DNA from: Stenopsyche tienmushanensis
Taxonomy: Eukaryota; Arthropoda; Insecta; Trichoptera; Stenopsychidae
Length of the DNA: 64,000 nt
Reading direction: 5' to 3'
Assembly (NCBI GenBank): GCA_008973525.1
Contig: WACJ01000079.1
Span: 744,001 to 808,000, forward strand
Shown here: in pieces, positions 24,068-37,193 of the stretch
Layout: each line of letters opens with the position of its first letter
How positions within the stretch are numbered: position 1 is the first letter of the stretch
The notes under the pieces: model-generated
Databases searched by the model: none
Told to the model about the DNA's origin: nothing
Seen by the model: only the letters and a program-made list of their open reading frames with translations
Translations under genes and position numbers: made by a program

Positions 24068-26271
24068 ATATACAATGTTTGTTAGGTACCTGTAGGAAGT
24101 CCTGCGATTAAATCGTCGGACTAGTAACCATGGCTTCGAACCGTTATTTTCTATTTCGGTTTTCATTTCAATTCAGTTCCAAACATTTATATCGATTCGG
24201 TTACGATAATTTTGAATATTTTGGATCTTTTTTTTATGAGCATTCTGCTTGAAAAACGTTAATTATTAATAATTCGTTAGTTAATGTATATTATCTGGAA
24301 GTTTGAGAGTTCAGGCTTATAATACATAAAACTGAAATTTGAGAGTTCCAGTCTTAGTACATTGCAAAAAATAGGAAGAGATAAGTTGAACAAAATAAAT
24401 AATAAAATTGCAAGCTGGAATTTGGGTTAATAGCAATATTAACTGAAATATTGATTTAACAGGATGAACACAGCTTAAGAATAATAAATAATATTGAAAA
24501 ATAAATTCTACATAAGAATGGTGAAGGCCACACATATATAATAATTTAGCATAAAAATCAACTAAAAATTTTTTTGCGAAAAACATGTACCAAATCGATA
24601 AAACCGATATTTTTGAATCGAATCAATTCCGATTTTTATTCCAGCAAAAATAACGATTTTTGATTCAATTCCGGTTTCAAGACCTACTAATAACTATCAT
24701 ATTGGATTAAAATCATATTTATAGTACGTAAAATAATTTTAAAATGACAATGATCTCATAAAAAAGGATTGCAAAAAACTGCTCCAAAAAGTACATTATG
24801 TATAATTTGAAAGTAGTAAATATTTATTTTCTTATTCTCATGTCAATCGAACGATACATATTTTTATGGTATTTATACAGTTTCGCCCGCTTAAAAAGTG
24901 TTAAAATCAAGACTCATAAGATTCCTCCAAAGCAGATACATCAAAGAAGCGACGCAATTTACTGTACATTTTTTCAGCATCCTTCGTTTGTATAACGACA
25001 TGAAAAAAATCGTGTATTGAAATTTTTAATTGGAAATTAGTGTTTCGCATATATGAAATAGAATGGCCGAATTTTCAACAATGAATTTAGACACAGGCGA
25101 AAAATGTTTCTCATAGATCGAAAGACAATGACCACATGAATACATCGAATCTATTCACTGTTTATCACCATTTAGCAACATTACTGTTATTGTAGATTTG
25201 TGGCGATTATTTTCGTGTTTCCTCTGAAAATCCATTTTTTTGTAACGATATTCTCACGAAACACTAATAATCTATCATAGTTATCTGCGATTTTGTCATA
25301 CTTTGAAAATATTATGTATAAATGCTTGGGTAATTTTGTAGTGAATCTATTTTCAATCTACGCACGCGTTTTATTATTTATTTGGAAATGTAGTCTGATG
25401 ATGTACTTACCTCAAAAGATTGAAAACTTTTTACTTTTCTAGGTATTTTTTTAAATTTAGATTTGATTATCTGAACAAAAATTTAAGTGAGAAAGGATCT
25501 ATGAATGGATAGCAAAATAATCATTTTTGCCAAATGATATTTTAAAATGATTGTCCAGGAAATCAATTAATATTATACATGGATCCAGACAATCGATTGG
25601 AAATATTAATATTTTCAATCTTCTTGTATCTGAATGTAAGTTTTTAGAATGCAGTTCCCTTAAATCAATCTTTAATTTACATGATAAATATATTCCACAT
25701 TGAATCGTGTAAAATCGGATAAAATAACCTGTATCCCATTTGTAATGGTGGTGTCATGTCTTAATGCCTTATAATGGTTTGCAAAAGTTAATTAATTTTT
25801 AAATAAAATGTATAGTCATACATTAACATTTTTCTGAATGTGTCGTGAAGTGATAAATAATATAAACCTTGGAAAATTAATATAAATCTAATTCAATATA
25901 ACATGAAATTATATCAATTATGATCGCTTCGATTATAAAAAATATTTTTATACCGGATCTATTCAGTGTTGTATTGTCCAACAACGATTATTTTCAAGTT
26001 TTAATACTGAAAAACAACTATTGTAGACGATTTTTTTAAACAACAGCACAGCTCTAGAGTCGATTCAAGGACCGAGTTTTCATACCGAATCAATAATATA
26101 GGAGTAAAAGCAGCGGTTGCAGTATATCCGTTACCTACGTGAATTATGGTTGTGCAACCAGCCATAAAATGTTTTTGCCTACTGAGGGTGGGGAAAAAAA
26201 CCTTAGGCACGTTTTGTGAAATATTCGGCTTCTCATTGGCTGATTAGTACGTGAAAATGTGGCGATTTTAC
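24068..26271. other. Intergenic, upstream of the cuticle gene
   Basis: No supported gene or repeat. The last few hundred bases presumably hold the cuticle gene's enhancer sequences, but I recognise no specific binding sites. Confidence 0.45.
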
Positions 26272-26308
26272 TATATAAGGATCCAATGGCCGACTGTCTG
26301 GCATCAGT
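26272..26308 (+). promoter_or_regulatory. Core promoter of the cuticle gene
   Basis: TATA box TATATAAG (26272-26279) followed by the arthropod initiator TCAGT (26304-26308, predicted start A at 26306). The TATAA lies about 32 bp upstream of that A, the normal spacing. The resulting 5' leader would be 57 nt before the ATG at 26363. Confidence 0.75.
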
Positions 26309-26362
26309 CAACTGTTAGACTTCTTGTGTTGCGAGTTCAGCAAATACCACACCTCGTTCAAT

Positions 26363-28748
26363 ATGAAATTCTTGGTGAGGAATTTGGTCGAATTTGTTAA
26401 ATTATCGATTGAAAAATTGTGATTTTAAACGAACTTATTTATTTTTAAAGGCGGTCTGTGTCCTCTCTTTCGTCTGCTTGGCAGCGTCTGAAGAAGCGGC
26501 GAAGAAGACAGAAAAACGAGGCGTTCTTGGACTTGGTTATGGCGGTTATGAAGGATTGGGATACGGTGGTCTTGGATACGGAGGTTTGGGACATGGATAT
26601 GGAGGATTGGGATACGGAGGATATGGTAAGTCACCTGATTTTTGCTTGAATAAAATACAGTCCACCTTATATTTGGCAATGATCAATGATTTATTCTAAA
26701 TTTAATTTTTAATAATAAAATAGCTTATAATATAATCGTTGAATGAAATATGGGGAGTAATTTTGGTTTTTAATTGAAAATTGCAGGAATACATTTAAAC
26801 ATCAAGTATAAAAATTGTATAAATTTATCAGGGGTTGTCTTGTTTTTCTTTTGATAGCAAATTTATTTCCGATTGTAAATTTGTTGGCAATTTATTTTAT
26901 CAAGGATTATGTCATGAAAAATATATATAAAGAACATGGACGTCCAAAACACGATCCTTTTTTCGACTCTCGTAACAATCGCGCCGAATTAAAGTCGTCG
27001 GCGTTGATGTGGTCCATTGTCGTTCACTTCTTTCAAGATCTGAAAAAAATTTGCACGAAAGAAAACAAGAAAAAGATGAGGAAAATAGAGTACAGTAGGA
27101 GATCTGTCAATAGACGACCTTGTTCAGGTTTTCTTCGACCGTAAAAGGAACATTATCCGAACAATTGTTACGAGAGCCAGTTCTCACGCCATTGTTGTCA
27201 TAAGGCCTTTTCGAAAAATCTAACCTCTTGCCAGCCCAAACAACAATTAGACAATCGAAGCAATTATTAAGACATTACGGCCTGACAGCTTGTCAAATAT
27301 TTAACAAGGTGTGGTTAATTGCTAGGAACGTCGGGGCATTGTTTTCAATTTGGGATGTGCGACAGGAAAGCCGCTGGATGGAGACAATTGTGAAAAGTAA
27401 ATATATGAACAATATTCCAGGGCTAAACTAATATTCAAAATACCCTACTTTATATCCCACATAACAATGTCCATAAAATCACACGGATGCAAGATTTGCG
27501 CAAGATTAATTAGCACTAATGATAACAGTGTATTGATCATACAATCGGCTTTAATTGCAATTTTATGAATCGATATGCAATTTCCCATGGAAATTCAATA
27601 ATTTATAATTACAACTCACGCATGTGCATGTAATTTTGAAAGATTTCCCAAGATCGACATATAAGAATTGTCGGTCACGTATGATATCCCACGACAAACA
27701 ATACAAGCTATTGTTATGTGCCATTTCGCAAAAAATGGCTGTCATTGCCGGCAAACATTATGGAATTTACACGTGTGAATGGACACAATACGTTGTGTAA
27801 TTCCAAGGACATTCATCAATTTATTTTCACTTTTTTTCATTAAATCATTACAGGTCATGAGATTGTGGCACCCCTGGCTGTCTCCAAAGTGAGCTATGGC
27901 ACTTCTCATGGAGGACTCGGATATGGTGGATATGGAGGACTCGGATATGGATATGGAGGATTAGGAGGATACGGAGGATATGGAGGATATGGTGGACATG
28001 GTATATACAATTAAAAATACATTCAAGTATAGTTCGAATACATCGAATCAATTGCAAATTTATTTGCATTAATTGATGTTCTGTGGATATAAAAGATTTA
28101 TTTGGGGATCATGGACATTTTGGATGTTTAAAATATATGGGATATATACGAGGGTAACCATTGCGAATATTGAATCGTCATCTACAATTCTACAATTTTC
28201 ATTAAAAATGTATCGTTCAGCATATCAAGCATTCTTTCGCGCACTCCGTATGTTCGGCACGTATGGCGCCCTCACGCGAAGGGTTGAAATTTACAACCCA
28301 AACACGATGAAAATATAATAAGCCCAAAATTTCGCCTCTTGACATCATGAAATACATGCATTTCGGGCTACTTCAATATGCATTGCAAATATTTGTTGTC
28401 TCAAGCACAGGTTAAGTTTGGATAGAGGCTGTGGAGATCCTTGATTGGAACGTTCCGTTATCTTATTATCCCGTAGAAATTTCATGGAACATTATACAAT
28501 ACTAAAATACGTGTCTGTAATACGAAACAATCGACGTATAAACAAGACTGAATATCTTATATTTTAATATTTATATTTTTGAAGGACTCGGTGGTGGATA
28601 TGGAGGATATGGAGGATACGCACACGCACCGGCCATCAGCTACGCCAACCAAGTTTCCTATTCCGGTCATGGATACGGTCATGGATACGGTCTCGGATAT
28701 GGTCTCGGATATGGTGGTCATGGACATGGCTATGGTGGTCATTATTAA
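26363..28748 (+). CDS. Glycine/tyrosine-rich cuticular protein, four coding exons
   Basis: Predicted join 26363-26374, 26451-26625, 27854-28000, 28585-28748: 498 bp, 165 residues, frame kept across three GT-AG introns (phases 0, 1, 1). Residues 1-17 (MKFLAVCVLSFVCLAAS) are a signal peptide; the 12-bp first exon ending after MKFL is typical of insect cuticle genes. EEAAKKTEKR follows, with a possible dibasic cut, then LGYGG/GYGGLG repeats, a spacer HEIVAPLAVSKVSYGTSHGG (about 64-83), more GGYGG repeats, the segment AHAPAISYANQVSYSGHG (exon 4) and a GYGLGYGGHGHGYGGHY end. No chitin-binding RR consensus is present, so it belongs to the glycine-rich cuticular class. Role: secreted structural protein of the exoskeleton, cross-linked through Tyr/His. 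If the third donor (GTATAT) is skipped, exon 3 ends at TAA 28012-28014. Confidence 0.9.
26626..27853 (+). other. Intron 2 of the cuticle gene
   Basis: A 1,228-bp intron with donor GTAAGT and acceptor TTACAG. It contains a frame of 109 codons (26815-27144) with no recognisable domain; I treat it as chance. No repeat found. Confidence 0.75.
28001..28584 (+). other. Intron 3 of the cuticle gene
   Basis: 584 bp, donor GTATAT (weaker than GTAAGT) and acceptor TTTTTGAAG. The weak donor and the early in-frame stop at 28012 make retention possible. Nothing else recognised inside. Confidence 0.7.
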
Positions 28749-28918
28749 TTTCGCCACAAATCTACGGTGAAGAAATCAAAGTTACCAACCGAAACGTATT
28801 TAACTTAAGAACCACATCGAACTTGGCAATGAAAATGAAATTATTGACGTATCAAAAGATTTGGGCATGCATTCATTGATATTGACAAAAAAATAAGACT
28901 ATAGTCAAAATTATAAAA

Positions 28919-28928
28919 AATAAATAAA
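28919..28928 (+). terminator. Poly(A) signals of the cuticle gene
   Basis: Overlapping AATAAATAAA gives two AATAAA hexamers 171 and 175 bp after the stop codon, followed by a GGTGG word about 10 bp later, a normal vertebrate/insect cleavage context. Confidence 0.75.
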
Positions 28929-28948
28929 GGTGGAAGAAAACATAATTG

Positions 28949-29665
28949 ATGCAAAAATAATTTAAAAAAATGTCATAACTTGTCTATAATGATTGATTAT
29001 AAATATGTAAATATATATTTAACGATCTCTAAAAATAAACATATTTTTTATATTATACAATGTATTTTTATTTATAATAAAATAAGTCGAATAATAGAGT
29101 AATATGTACAGACAAACATACTTGCTTTTATAAAACTGGATGATAAAACAACATATTTTTTAAATTCCTATAGTCTAAACTCTTTGATAAATATTATAAG
29201 ATTATCATGCCATAAGGGTAGTTTTTTTATATATTTATATTTGAATAAATATTATTCCATATATATAAATTTATGTTTAATCGAAATACTGAAAAACTCG
29301 ACCTTAATATTTCAAGTTGTTAGCCATATTTTTATTTACGCCTATATAAAATATCCATTGAAACAACAAGGGTTGAAACAAACATTGTTTTATAAGAAAC
29401 AATTTTAATGTTATAAATTGACGTTTGAAATTATTAAAATTACAAGGATTTGGGGCGATGAATGATCACAAAAAAGCGAGGACCTGCTTAGGTTATAATT
29501 TTAATTACGCTGTAATCCAAAGCTTATTCTCCTCTCGTATATTTACACAAATGCGTAAAAAGCTACAATTATTGCGCCATAAAAAGATAATTAATTCACA
29601 ATATTTATTAAATAATCTCGCTGCAAAATTGAAGTATTCAATAAGTCAGCTAATATTTTCTAATA
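28949..29665. other. Intergenic
   Basis: Very AT-rich; nothing supported. Confidence 0.5.
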
Positions 29666-30030
29666 TATAAAAATGAATTGGATTTGTTCGTTCGAAATGC
29701 GCTCCCATACCGTTCATTGTATTGCAATAAAACTTTGTCCACTTATTGCTTAAGATTTTGCAAATAACAAAAGCATAGTAAATTATATAAAAATCAATGT
29801 TTGTTTGTCCGTATTTAATGCGCTATCATACCGTTCATTCGATTGCGATAAAACTTTGCCAATTTATTGTTTACATTTTTTCAAATAATATAGGTATAAT
29901 AAAATTAACATACAGTAGATTTTATAAATAAAAATCGATGTTTGTATGTTTGTTCATATTTATAATAAAACCAACAAACGATATTTAGAATTATTACTTC
30001 TGTAGTGGCAACGCGCTGGGAATCGGCTTG
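29666..30030 (+). repeat. Tandem ~120-137-bp repeat, three degenerate units
   Basis: Units start at 29666, 29786 and 29923 with TATAAAAATSAATG-like words; the first two share CATACCGTTCATT and TGCGATAAAACTTTG cores. The stretch ends near GGCAACGCGCTGGGAATCGG (30008-30027). This layout recalls a widespread insect repeat with TATAAAAATGAATG units and a GCAACGCGC.GGGT end; the class is not certain. Confidence 0.5.
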
Positions 30031-30265
30031 TATAAAATACGATTTTATCATATATAATTATAAAACTATAATTTGAAGCAGCAATTACTTTAATATACAT
30101 CAGATCTAAACTCTATGAAGTTTTTTTTATTTAGACTGTATTAAAAGCTGGAATCTCTACCATAAATTATTTCAACGAAAATGAAAAAACATTTTCAAAA
30201 ATCATCATTAAACTAACACCATGTTCCATATAAAACATATTAAAAAAAATCTGGGGGCTAAAGGG

Positions 30266-30384
30266 GTAATTTTCTACGTTTTACATATAGGCCCTATGTC
30301 CTATGTACCCAGGTTGTTCAAATATATTTCGATAACCCTGATATTTAGAAAATAGGGTCTATATGTGAAACGTAGTAAATGACT
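30266..30384. repeat. Foldback element with ~32-bp imperfect arms
   Basis: Left arm about 30266-30297 (TTCTACGTTTTACATATAGG core) and right arm about 30352-30384 (inverse CTACGTTTCACATATAGACC core), differing at about five positions, separated by 54 bp. No coding content; probably a small MITE. Confidence 0.55.
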
Positions 30385-30391
30385 CTTTAAA

Positions 30392-32978
30392 TCTCAAAAA
30401 AAAAAAAAAGGCCGGTCCATGTGCAAACCACTGCATATTGTATTGATGTTTTATACCAGTAACACTTAGTCTGGCGCATTTTGTATAAAATGCTAATTTT
30501 ATTACATTCAATTAAATTGTATTAAGCCACAATTATTCTTATTGATATTTTATAAAAAATATATTCGATTTAGTCAAAATAATATAATTTATATGGAATT
30601 GAGAAAATAAATGTAAAGTAATAAGCTCAAAATTTTTATTCAAAATCCCTTAATATATTTGTCCACGTCCTTGTTTTAAAAGGATTATTTTCCTTGACAA
30701 ATTAAATGTAAGCTTGTAGTTTATAGGGATATAAAGGAAATCTCATAGCATGGTGCGGATGAAGGTTTCTTTATCGTCTTGTAATCATTGGGTCGTATGA
30801 TGATTATAACGGTGCTTAGGTAAAGGCATTGCATATTTCATGCGTTCACTAAATTGTGGCTCGTCTCTGTGGAGCTCTCTGAGAAGACTTCGGCGTGGAA
30901 AGCAGACAAGTTTAATAAGTAATCAACTCGCTGGAAGCTGGGCATTGTAAAGCTCCGTCCTCAGTTTCGTGTAATGCATAGTGAAGCGTCTTGGTGTTTT
31001 CGCAAATTCTTCAACCGCTACTTCTTTCGGGTCCCCCGTGACAAGGGTTGATTCGAAAGTAGGCCCTTTATGCTCCCATTCTTATTAAGGTATTTTTTTA
31101 TTCCATAAGCGTTATGAAAATATCAGAATTCGTCGGGTCGCAGTCCTCTGGGTGCCGAGTTTTTGATGGCGAGACAAGGGCGGAAGTCTGATTCGGTGAC
31201 AGCCTTTGTGATTTGGCAGATTTAAAATAAAATACCTGCTTAATTGACATCGATCATACTGCATAGAATTGCTCAATTCAAAATATTCATCCTTATGATA
31301 GTTTCAATCGTTCAATTAATTTGCGTATGAAAACAGAATTTCACTATATTTTCATTTCAAGTGCTATTTATATACGAAAATCATACATTTTCAGTGAATT
31401 CTATAATCGAGCGTAGTGGAGAGGTCCTCTGAAAAGCCTTTTTTCCATAGTAAAACCTTTTCGCCTCGGGAAAGGGTGTTTTTTTATACATTAAGGGACC
31501 GAATAAGGCTTACCAAATACTGTTCTCACGTATCGTGTAGTAATCGAATCTTACAGGAATAGGCCTCTGCCAGGAGAGGCTTTATTCATAAGATTTTTTT
31601 CTTTGCCTTTATCATAGAAAATTCGAAGTATTTTCACATGGAAGCGCTTGTTAGGAAAATTTAAACATTTTTATTATTTTAAATTTATCATATATGGAAA
31701 AATTCTAAGAGAATCATTTTGACATCAACAAAATTTTCCCAAAATAAATTTATTTCAAAGACTTTTTCGATTAGCAATTACTTACTATAGATAGATTCTA
31801 ATTATATATTATTAAAATATAATAATACACATTATTTAATAATTGGGATTGGTTAAGAAATGCTTATCTGCCATCATCCGCTTTAAATATTTTTTCGTGA
31901 TCTGTAACTTTTGAACCTCCAGCTAATCCTATTTTATTTTCTCTCCCTTTTCTTCAATAAAACATGCAGGAGAGCAAGCTTTAATGCTACTTTAACTAAT
32001 AGATACAGAAGATAACAGCTAAGGTATTTATCAAAATCTTTGCGTGACCTTCTATAGCGTCTGTCAATAGAAACGCTTGATATTTGTTAGGTTATAGCAG
32101 AAATCTTATTAAAAAAACATCTATCAAATTTATTGTGAATTATTCAATAGTGTTTGGCAAATCATAATTTGAAGGTCATAGCGTTTCGCTAAAAAAATCA
32201 TCTTTATCGATGACGTCCATTTTTGAATGAATGTGAACAAGCAAAATTGTCGGATTTGAGACTATACCAATTCTTGCATCCTCGATGCTCCAGCATCAAA
32301 TGCATCCTTAGGTTCAATATATTTATTATAAATTGACTGTATTTAATATAAATACATCGTTAGGTATTGTATGCTGTGAATTCAAAAAAATAGAACCGGA
32401 ATTATATGGATGGAAGAAAAAAAGTATCCCAAGTCAATTCGAGATTATTTACGGACCACGTAAAGAAAGACGTGGCCTAATCTTCGTTTCAAATTAGTTC
32501 TGTGCAATCCTTGGCTAACAAGAAGAAGGTGGGCTCTTTTGATAACATTTCGCCAACGAAAAGTGATTGGAGTTAAATCAAAGATCCTATATAATCAACC
32601 CATATGTTTTTAATTACATCATCGATTCTTATTGGGGAAAACATTATAGTAAATGTTCATGGATTTCTTATTTTATTTATATACGGCATAATGTCTTTCT
32701 AATGAGCTAAACCTAGATTATATCGAAAATGCTATGTTAGGGTCTGTGGTTATGAACTATGCGTTGGGATGGTCGAAGAAGGTAATCCAAATTTAGATAT
32801 GAAAGACACGTAAACGTTATGAATGCGAAATATTTGCGCTAAAGGTCTCATAATATACCTTTTCGCCATAAATAGACCATAGTAATCTTTATATATAAAG
32901 CAAACCAAATTATTTTGAAATCGATTCAATATCAAAGCTGAAAGCTTTTATTAAAAATAACATTTGACGCTTACAACT
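30392..32978. other. Intergenic
   Basis: No supported gene. About 30770-31230 is GC-richer than average without a recognisable frame or RNA. Confidence 0.45.
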
Positions 32979-33050
32979 TCCCGTATGGTCTAGTGGCTAG
33001 GATACCTGGCTTTCACCCAGGAGGCTCGGGTTCGATTCCCGGTACGGGAA
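32979..33050 (+). tRNA. tRNA-Glu (TTC), isolated
   Basis: Identical in body to 407 and 6379 though 26 kb from the nearest other copy. Anticodon TTC at 33012-33014, discriminator A at 33050, T5 stop at 33054-33058. The 5' flank TACAACT is the same as in the left cluster, pointing to that group as its source. Confidence 0.97.
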
Positions 33051-35879
33051 AAATTTTTATTTCATAAAAGTCTCCATTATGCGTTCCTTAATCGATGTTT
33101 TACATACATTTTGGCATTTATAAATTTCATAATTCATAATAAAATGGCACAATGTCAAAATATTATATATCAGCTGATACTTTTACATTGAATATTAATG
33201 ATAATAATTTTGTTTAGATTACAATTATGAAGCTACATATTAAAGCTGCCTAATAAAGATAACGTGAATGAATGATATAATGTGATAAGTACGTTAAAAA
33301 GACGATTTTTCTTCAAAGATTGTATTGGATCGAATTGAAAAATATCAAGATTGTTTGAACGATTTGATATATTAGAAAATTTTTACTTGATTGACCAATT
33401 TAGATTTTAAAATGTCTTCATCAAAGCGTCAAACATTTGGCAGCGATTCAGCAGAATATTATTTTTAGATTCTGTGTAATAAATGTAACTAGAACACGAT
33501 CAGAATAGTGTAAATATACTAGCATTTAGTATTGATTTTATTTAAAAAATGCTAATATTGTTTTCTGTTGTATTTTCATTTGAATTAATTATTGCTTAAT
33601 ATTTTAAAGCGGTAAAGCTGATGGTACAACATATGTACCATAGTATAGTCAACCGTTATTATCTGATAATGCCACATGTGTATCTTACTCTCGCCAACAT
33701 AGAATGCATGTAAAAAAAAAAATAATAATCATTATTGAACGTTGGTATGATCTATGAATCATTTCAAGTTTTATAGACGGACAGCATATTAAATAAAAAA
33801 ACCTCATATCGAACATTTTTATACAAGATCAAAATATTAATATCTCAGATCATCTTATATTATATACCCTTAAAACATCATTTAGAAAAGATCTGGTATC
33901 CTTTGAAAATATAAACCAAACAATGACCAAAATTGCCATGAAAAAGAATCTAGGCCATTTATGGTGCTTCGGAATAATTGGTGTCTTTTGAATTTTTTGA
34001 CGACAAACTTTCAGTTAAAGATAAGTAAAATATGGTAGACGAACTAAAAATTGAAGGTGTAGAAGATTGCCCGAAAAGAAAAAGCAGTGATGTCGAACAC
34101 ATCACCGAAAATGAATAAATTAAGCAAAAATAATGCAGAATATTAACCGCATTTCGATGTTTTTTCTACGTAATACGGGTTCGAATACGCTATCCGGGAA
34201 GAGGCTTAATACGGATCCAATAGCGTAAAATCAGATAGGGGAATAAATCATTAACGACGTCCACAGGTGATAGGGAGACAAAGTAAATTGCAAGATCTAG
34301 TAACGGATCCGGTGCTATGTCCGATTGGATTACCTACTGAAAATGAGAAGCAACGTTGCAGAATTATTGGGATATTTGCCACGTCTCCCAACCGTGTAAT
34401 CCCGGTTCTGTTATCTAAATCAAATCAGGAGACTAACGACCGCTTGCAGGTGATAAATCCCAAACGACGATTGTTTTCTGGCACTGATTCGATTTGGTGA
34501 TCGAATTTAAGGCCACGATGATGATAATCGAATTAATTTAGCGGATTTTCATCAATATATCAGATATCGCCATTGCATTTATGCACATTGCAATTAAAAG
34601 TCATATATATTTGAATACAAAGTATTTAGATTTTATTCTCAACATGTTCTTCATAAGTCTTAAAATTTGACATTTTACAGTTGAAGCATCTATTAGATTT
34701 TTTTTAAAATTCAATTATAAAAATAAAACACAGCTTATAATTTGATTTCGCAATCAAACCCAAGCATGCTAGACATTATCAAAAGCTTATATCATGTCCA
34801 AGAAATCCAATTGTTTTTTATGTGCCTTAATTTTAAATTTTGGCATTTGGCAGATTTTTTTAAAAATAAAAACAAATTTGGATCAAAAATGATCCAGGGC
34901 TGAATATATGTATTATTTAAGATGAAAAATGTACATTTTCAGGCCAAATTCCGTTAGGATTTTTTCCAGCATAATAATTCACATTTGCCCCTCGCAGCAC
35001 GCACAAAATGAAAAATATACCTGTTGCCAAAAAAATATGCATCACTTATAACCACCAAGAAGCATAATGGGGTGCTATTTGATATTTTCCCGGGGCGTGG
35101 TAATTTTAATACCAAATCGTATTTGCTCAAGACTTGTACTGCTTTCATTTATCGCAGATCTTGACACGCAAACACTTGGAATTAAATTGCTTGCTGTCTT
35201 TTATGGAGTCAACGAAATTTGTCACGTGACCCTTTTTTGACCCAAGTCCCAAGCGGCCATACTCGTCACTAATGGGGTTGACTTTTTACTCCATGGAAAT
35301 GACCGTCAGGAAATGGACATATCTTGTTCCCGGGGACCAACACTCCGGCAATAAACCTTTAAACTGCTCTTCTTTAACGACTTCTTCGACAGCGTCAAAA
35401 TGCGCTTGTGTGTACGTGGCGGGATATAAAATATCGATTCCCTTTTATTGACAAAAGTGTGGATGCCGGAGTTGTAACTGGGAAGGGCGTAACCGCTAGA
35501 CTTGGAGAGAGTGAATTATTAATCCTCGACAGTTATACTCAACCATTCAAGTTACACGTGTAAAGCGAGTGCGCTCTTATGTGTAGCGTTTTCACACAAT
35601 TCAAAGCCTAATAGTTATAGGGACCTGAGCCTGCTACATTATCCTGGAATGAGATCTTATTTCACGTCGGTTGATAGATTGATACAGTGGTCGTACTGGA
35701 AATAGTTTATTCAAGTGAATTATACTCACAAGCTGAACTATATTTTACTGACGCAAACTTTTAACTTATCCGTTTGAATAGGGGACCTTAAATGACCTAC
35801 TTCAAAATAAATTATTTTTAAAATTTTGAGAACGTTTTAGTAGTCATCTTATCAGGGACCCAACCAAAATAAACAAATA
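33051..35879. other. Intergenic
   Basis: No supported gene. Frames at 34267-34500 and 34954-35148 show no family features. About 35200-35650 is moderately GC-rich. Confidence 0.45.
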
Positions 35880-36165
35880 AATAAAAACTGTCGATAGCGC
35901 ACAATATTCGGTCATTTTTTTGCGTAAACATTAACAATACACTTGAAATACACTTGAAATGAAATACATGATTAATTATATCATTCACATATCATTATTA
36001 ATCAATAAATTTGGGTTAACGATCTATACAATCGTACGATGTACGCAATATCCAATCCCCGACCGGTAATAAACTCTCTCCATCTCTGTTTTTTTCCAAA
36101 CTTAATGTGCAAGACAGTCTCCGTCTCTGTCTGTCTGAATGACTGGAATTCGGACACAACATTGT
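35880..36165 (+). mobile_element. TTAA-type MITE fragment
   Basis: Matches the 11331 element in the same orientation: CTGTCGATAGCGCACAATAT, GGGTTAACGATCTATACAAT, CTCCGTCTCTGTCTG and TGACTGGAATTC. Neither TTAA end is preserved, so the copy is truncated on both sides. Confidence 0.6.
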
Positions 36166-36615
36166 TTCTTACCTCTTTAAGGGGCTAAGTATGCCTGACT
36201 TTATATATGATTAAAATAAAAATTAACTGACTTAATTTTTGAAATATATTTTTTAATTTCAATTTATAATATTTAGAAATAGAAACAACATTTAGAATTG
36301 AATTTTGTTCCCTGTCTCAAAATGAAATGCACTTTTTCATTTCTGTATAAGAAACCTATTTTAATTTATATATGAGCAAAAGTTGACTAAATGTTGCTGA
36401 ACAAATCTGCATTTAAATATGTTTTAGGGTGTATTCTATTTTTTTCTCAAGTATTGTTAGCAAATTATAATAAATTTGGATAGTAATTCAAATTGTGATG
36501 AAATGCTGATGATTATTAGGGTTTTTCCATCATGTATGTTTTATGAATTTTCAAAATACAGTCAACCTTCCTATAGCGACCACTGGGTTTGCAGCGTCTT
36601 TTATGTAAGCAACTA

Positions 36616-37193
36616 TTAGATTGCCCCATAAGTTTGTTTCGCAAATGAACACATATATAAACATAGCCATGGTTGAAGAAAACCTGCGATATACTATTCG
36701 CGAAATAGCTAACGAGTTAGAAATTCCACGAACATCTGTCCATAATCATCTGACAAAATTGAGCTACATCAATCGTTCAGATGTGTGGCTTCCTCATGAA
36801 CTGACAGACTCAAATAAACTTCAGCGTATTTCAACATGCGATCTTCTTCTCCAACGACATAATAGCCAACCTTTTTTGAAGAGACTTGTCACTGGAGATG
36901 AAAGTTGGTTACTCTATGAGAATATCCAATGTAAACAGTCTTGGACCAAGGATACAGTAGCTTTAACTGTAGCTAAACCTGGGCTACATCCAAAAAAGTT
37001 TTGCTATGCATTTGGTGGGACTGGAAGGGGGTAGTTTATTATGAGCTACTTCAGCAAGGTCAAAATAAATTTAACAAAATCCACAGAATTGAGAACGGTA
37101 ATAGAACAGAATGGATCATATATGGATGTAATACAAATTATTGTTTATTTTTTTCTTAATATAAAAACGAAAGAAACTTATGGGACACCCTAA
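36616..37193 (+). mobile_element. Internally deleted mariner with both ends
   Basis: A 578-bp element. Left end TTAGATTGCCCCATAAGTTT (36616 on) and inverse right end TTAGGGTGTCCCATAAGTTT (to 37193) match over 26 bp with four differences. A TA precedes the left end; the right flank is AA, so the target duplicate is mutated. Inside, a transposase start region carries a helix-turn-helix (YTIREIANELEIPRTSVHNH), a WLPHELT linker, the first catalytic Asp in VTGDESWLLYEN and WTKDT. After a frameshift (WDWKGVVYYELL) the coding text jumps to a C-terminal VIEQNGSYMD. The segment with the second and third Asp is deleted, so it cannot encode a working enzyme but could once have been mobilised in trans. 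Confidence 0.85.

Noticed and set aside
26815..27144. 109-codon frame in intron 2 of the cuticle gene
   Set aside because: No domain, no start context and Lys-rich AT composition; it lies wholly between good splice sites.
26425..28757. Open frames on the minus strand and in other plus frames over the cuticle gene (26425, 26458, 27848, 28557, 28579)
   Set aside because: They are low-complexity shadows of the GGA/TAT-rich repeats; the spliced frame explains the sequence.
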